The position numbers were made by a program, and so were the translations under genes. The notes under the pieces were generated by a model. It did no database searches and was not told the origin of the DNA. It saw only the letters and a program-made list of their open reading frames with translations. Shown one piece after another: positions 40,690 through 41,626 of a stretch of DNA of 41,626 bases. Numbering within the stretch: position 1 is the stretch's first letter; each line of letters starts with the position of its first letter. Origin of the DNA: Arthrobacter celericrescens (GTDB lineage Bacteria; Actinomycetota; Actinomycetes; Actinomycetales; Micrococcaceae); contig NZ_QYLP01000088.1 of assembly GCF_003614925.1 (NCBI RefSeq), forward strand, positions 1 through 41,626, read 5' to 3'.

Positions 40690-41529
40690 CTACGCGAACT
40701 GGGGCACGGAGGTGAGCGCCGCGCCGAGCTCGCGGACCGCCGTCGGGCCTCCGGCTATGAACCAGTCCAGTCCGTTCACGCGGACGACGGCGGTGTCCCC
40801 GCCGGCCGCGCGGACGATCGCCTTGCCGGGCAGCCAGTCCCATTCGGGGCAGCTGTGCTGGAACCAGCAGCCGAGTTCGCCGTCGGCCACCCGGCCAAGG
40901 TCGCAGGAACCGGAACCGAACATGCGCAGGGAGGCCGCCGACACCGCCGCAGCATGCCACGGCATGGCCGCGCGGGGGTCGGCGAGCCACGTGGGGTGGA
41001 TGTACGTGGCGGCGCAGAGTTCGGCGAGCGCGGTGGCGGAAGGTCCGCTGATCCGTTCGCCGTTGAGGGTGGCCGGGCGGGATTCGCCGCCGAGCCAGAG
41101 CTTGTCCGGTTCCGGCTGGTAGACAGCGCCGAGGACCACCTCGGGGTCCCGGGCACCGCTGCCGGGAACACCGTCGCGCTTGAGGGCGATGGCCGAGCAC
41201 CAGTACGCCGAGCCGTGCAGGAAGTTGAACGTGCCGTCCACGGGGTCGATCACCCAGGTGCGGCCGCTGCTGCCGGCCACGGAACTGCCTTCCTCGCCGA
41301 GGATCCCGTCGTCCGGGCGGCAGCGGCGCAGCTGCTCCAGCACATAGGCCTCGGCGGCCCGGTCGGCGGCGGTGACGACGTCGGACACGGAGGTCTTGCG
41401 GTCCGCCTGGAGCCCGCCCATCCGCATCAGGAGCGCGAGCTGCCCGGCCTCGCGGACGAGGGCCGCGGCCAGTTCGTAGTCGTCGAGTGCGGGGTCGAGT
41501 TCAACAGCGGAGTGCCTGCCAGTGGTCAT
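40690..41529 (-). CDS. Inositol monophosphatase-family protein (FIG superfamily)
   Basis: This 279-residue Mg-dependent phosphatase has the metal site Glu79-Glu80 in GEEG (78-81). TWVIDPVDGTFNFLHG (91-106) and PEWDWLPGKAIVRAAGGD near the C-terminus complete the family signature. Substrates in the family include inositol phosphates, histidinol phosphate (HisN), fructose bisphosphate and 3'-phosphoadenosine phosphate. It is not linked by promoter or operon to the inositol regulon, so a housekeeping role such as histidinol phosphatase is as likely as inositol phosphate. A repeat element starts 8 bp upstream of its ATG. Confidence 0.85.
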   Translation of the reverse strand: MTTGRHSAVELDPALDDYELAAALVREAGQLALLMRMGGLQADRKTSVSDVVTAADRAAEAYVLEQLRRCRPDDGILGEEGSSVAGSSGRTWVIDPVDGTFNFLHGSAYWCSAIALKRDGVPGSGARDPEVVLGAVYQPEPDKLWLGGESRPATLNGERISGPSATALAELCAATYIHPTWLADPRAAMPWHAAAVSAASLRMFGSGSCDLGRVADGELGCWFQHSCPEWDWLPGKAIVRAAGGDTAVVRVNGLDWFIAGGPTAVRELGAALTSVPQFA

Positions 41530-41537
41530 GGGTCCCA

Positions 41538-41626
41538 GCCTATCCGCGAGGGGCCCCGGCCGAGCGCAGCGAGGTTGGGGAAGCGGATAGGCGCTATCCG
41601 CGAGGGGCCCCGGCCGAGCGCAGCGA
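41538..41626. repeat. Tandem hairpin repeat (family C), cut by the window end
   Basis: A unit framed by GCCTATCCGC (41538-41547) and GCGGATAGGC (41583-41592) is followed at once by a second unit. A 33-base stretch (41540-41572) recurs exactly at 41594-41626, where the window ends. Each unit contains GGGGCCCC and GCCGAGCGCAGCGA. It sits in the upstream region of the phosphatase gene. It is probably a dispersed intergenic repeat that continues beyond the window. Confidence 0.85.

Noticed and set aside
40690..41529. Assignment of the phosphatase as part of the inositol catabolic pathway
   Set aside because: Inositol breakdown does not need it, no IolR-like box precedes it, and it lies beyond sucCD and pcrA. 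The family has several other substrates.

Overview
The window is high-GC DNA with the codon use, promoter shapes and gene content of an Arthrobacter/Pseudarthrobacter-like actinobacterium (Micrococcaceae). This placement comes from recognisable protein families, such as coryneform-type inositol genes, PcrA and SucCD; no search was run. It is a catabolic region followed by housekeeping genes. No phage genes, transposase, CRISPR array, tRNA or rRNA were seen, and no gene-free stretch exceeds 300 bases.

Layout. (1) 88-2174: creatininase and creatinase, which convert creatinine to creatine and then to sarcosine plus urea. (2) 2280-5331: a LOG-family nucleotide-binding protein, a class I glutamine amidotransferase (PuuD type) and an AbiEi/DUF559-like nuclease-fold protein. 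(3) 5488-9119: two Gfo/Idh/MocA dehydrogenases and a sugar isomerase/epimerase-type TIM barrel. (4) 9196-13639: MFS transporter, LacI regulator and a GH13 amylosucrase-type enzyme. (5) 13644-18758: a minus-strand operon for a sugar ABC transporter (binding lipoprotein, permease, ATPase) and two Gfo/Idh dehydrogenases. (6) 19044-20730: a GntR regulator resembling coryneform IolR, then iolB. (7) 20862-21912: a second, frameshifted nuclease-fold gene. (8) 22064-31541: the main myo-inositol operon, in transcription order iolC, a Cgl0159-type aldolase, iolD, mmsA/iolA, iolE, iolG, a TIM-barrel isomerase and another Gfo/Idh. (9) 31669-34794: a malonate-semialdehyde-decarboxylase-like tautomerase, a sugar/inositol MFS symporter and a divergent LacI regulator. 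(10) 34972-41529: sucD, sucC, a lipoprotein, pcrA and an inositol-monophosphatase-family enzyme.

The inositol genes look like one regulon. A TGTC-N2-GACA-like box, close to the IolR operator reported for Corynebacterium glutamicum, lies at or near the promoters of the Gfo/Idh genes, the ABC operon and gntR, iolC, the tautomerase and the MFS symporter. Inositol would enter by the ABC and MFS systems. It would be oxidised (Gfo/Idh), dehydrated (IolE), ring-opened (IolD), isomerised (IolB), phosphorylated (IolC) and cleaved (the Cgl0159-type aldolase). The malonate semialdehyde formed would go to acetyl-CoA (MmsA) or possibly to acetaldehyde (the tautomerase).

The most unusual feature is a set of dispersed intergenic palindromes. 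Family A (59 bp, four copies) and family B (38-40 bp core, three copies) are unrelated in sequence, yet each has two copies closely bracketing a gene for an AbiEi-like/PD-(D/E)XK-type protein. The arrangement recalls REP/RAYT elements without a recognisable transposase and is the best candidate here for an undescribed system. Two further repeat types lie at 2183-2264 and 41538-41626.
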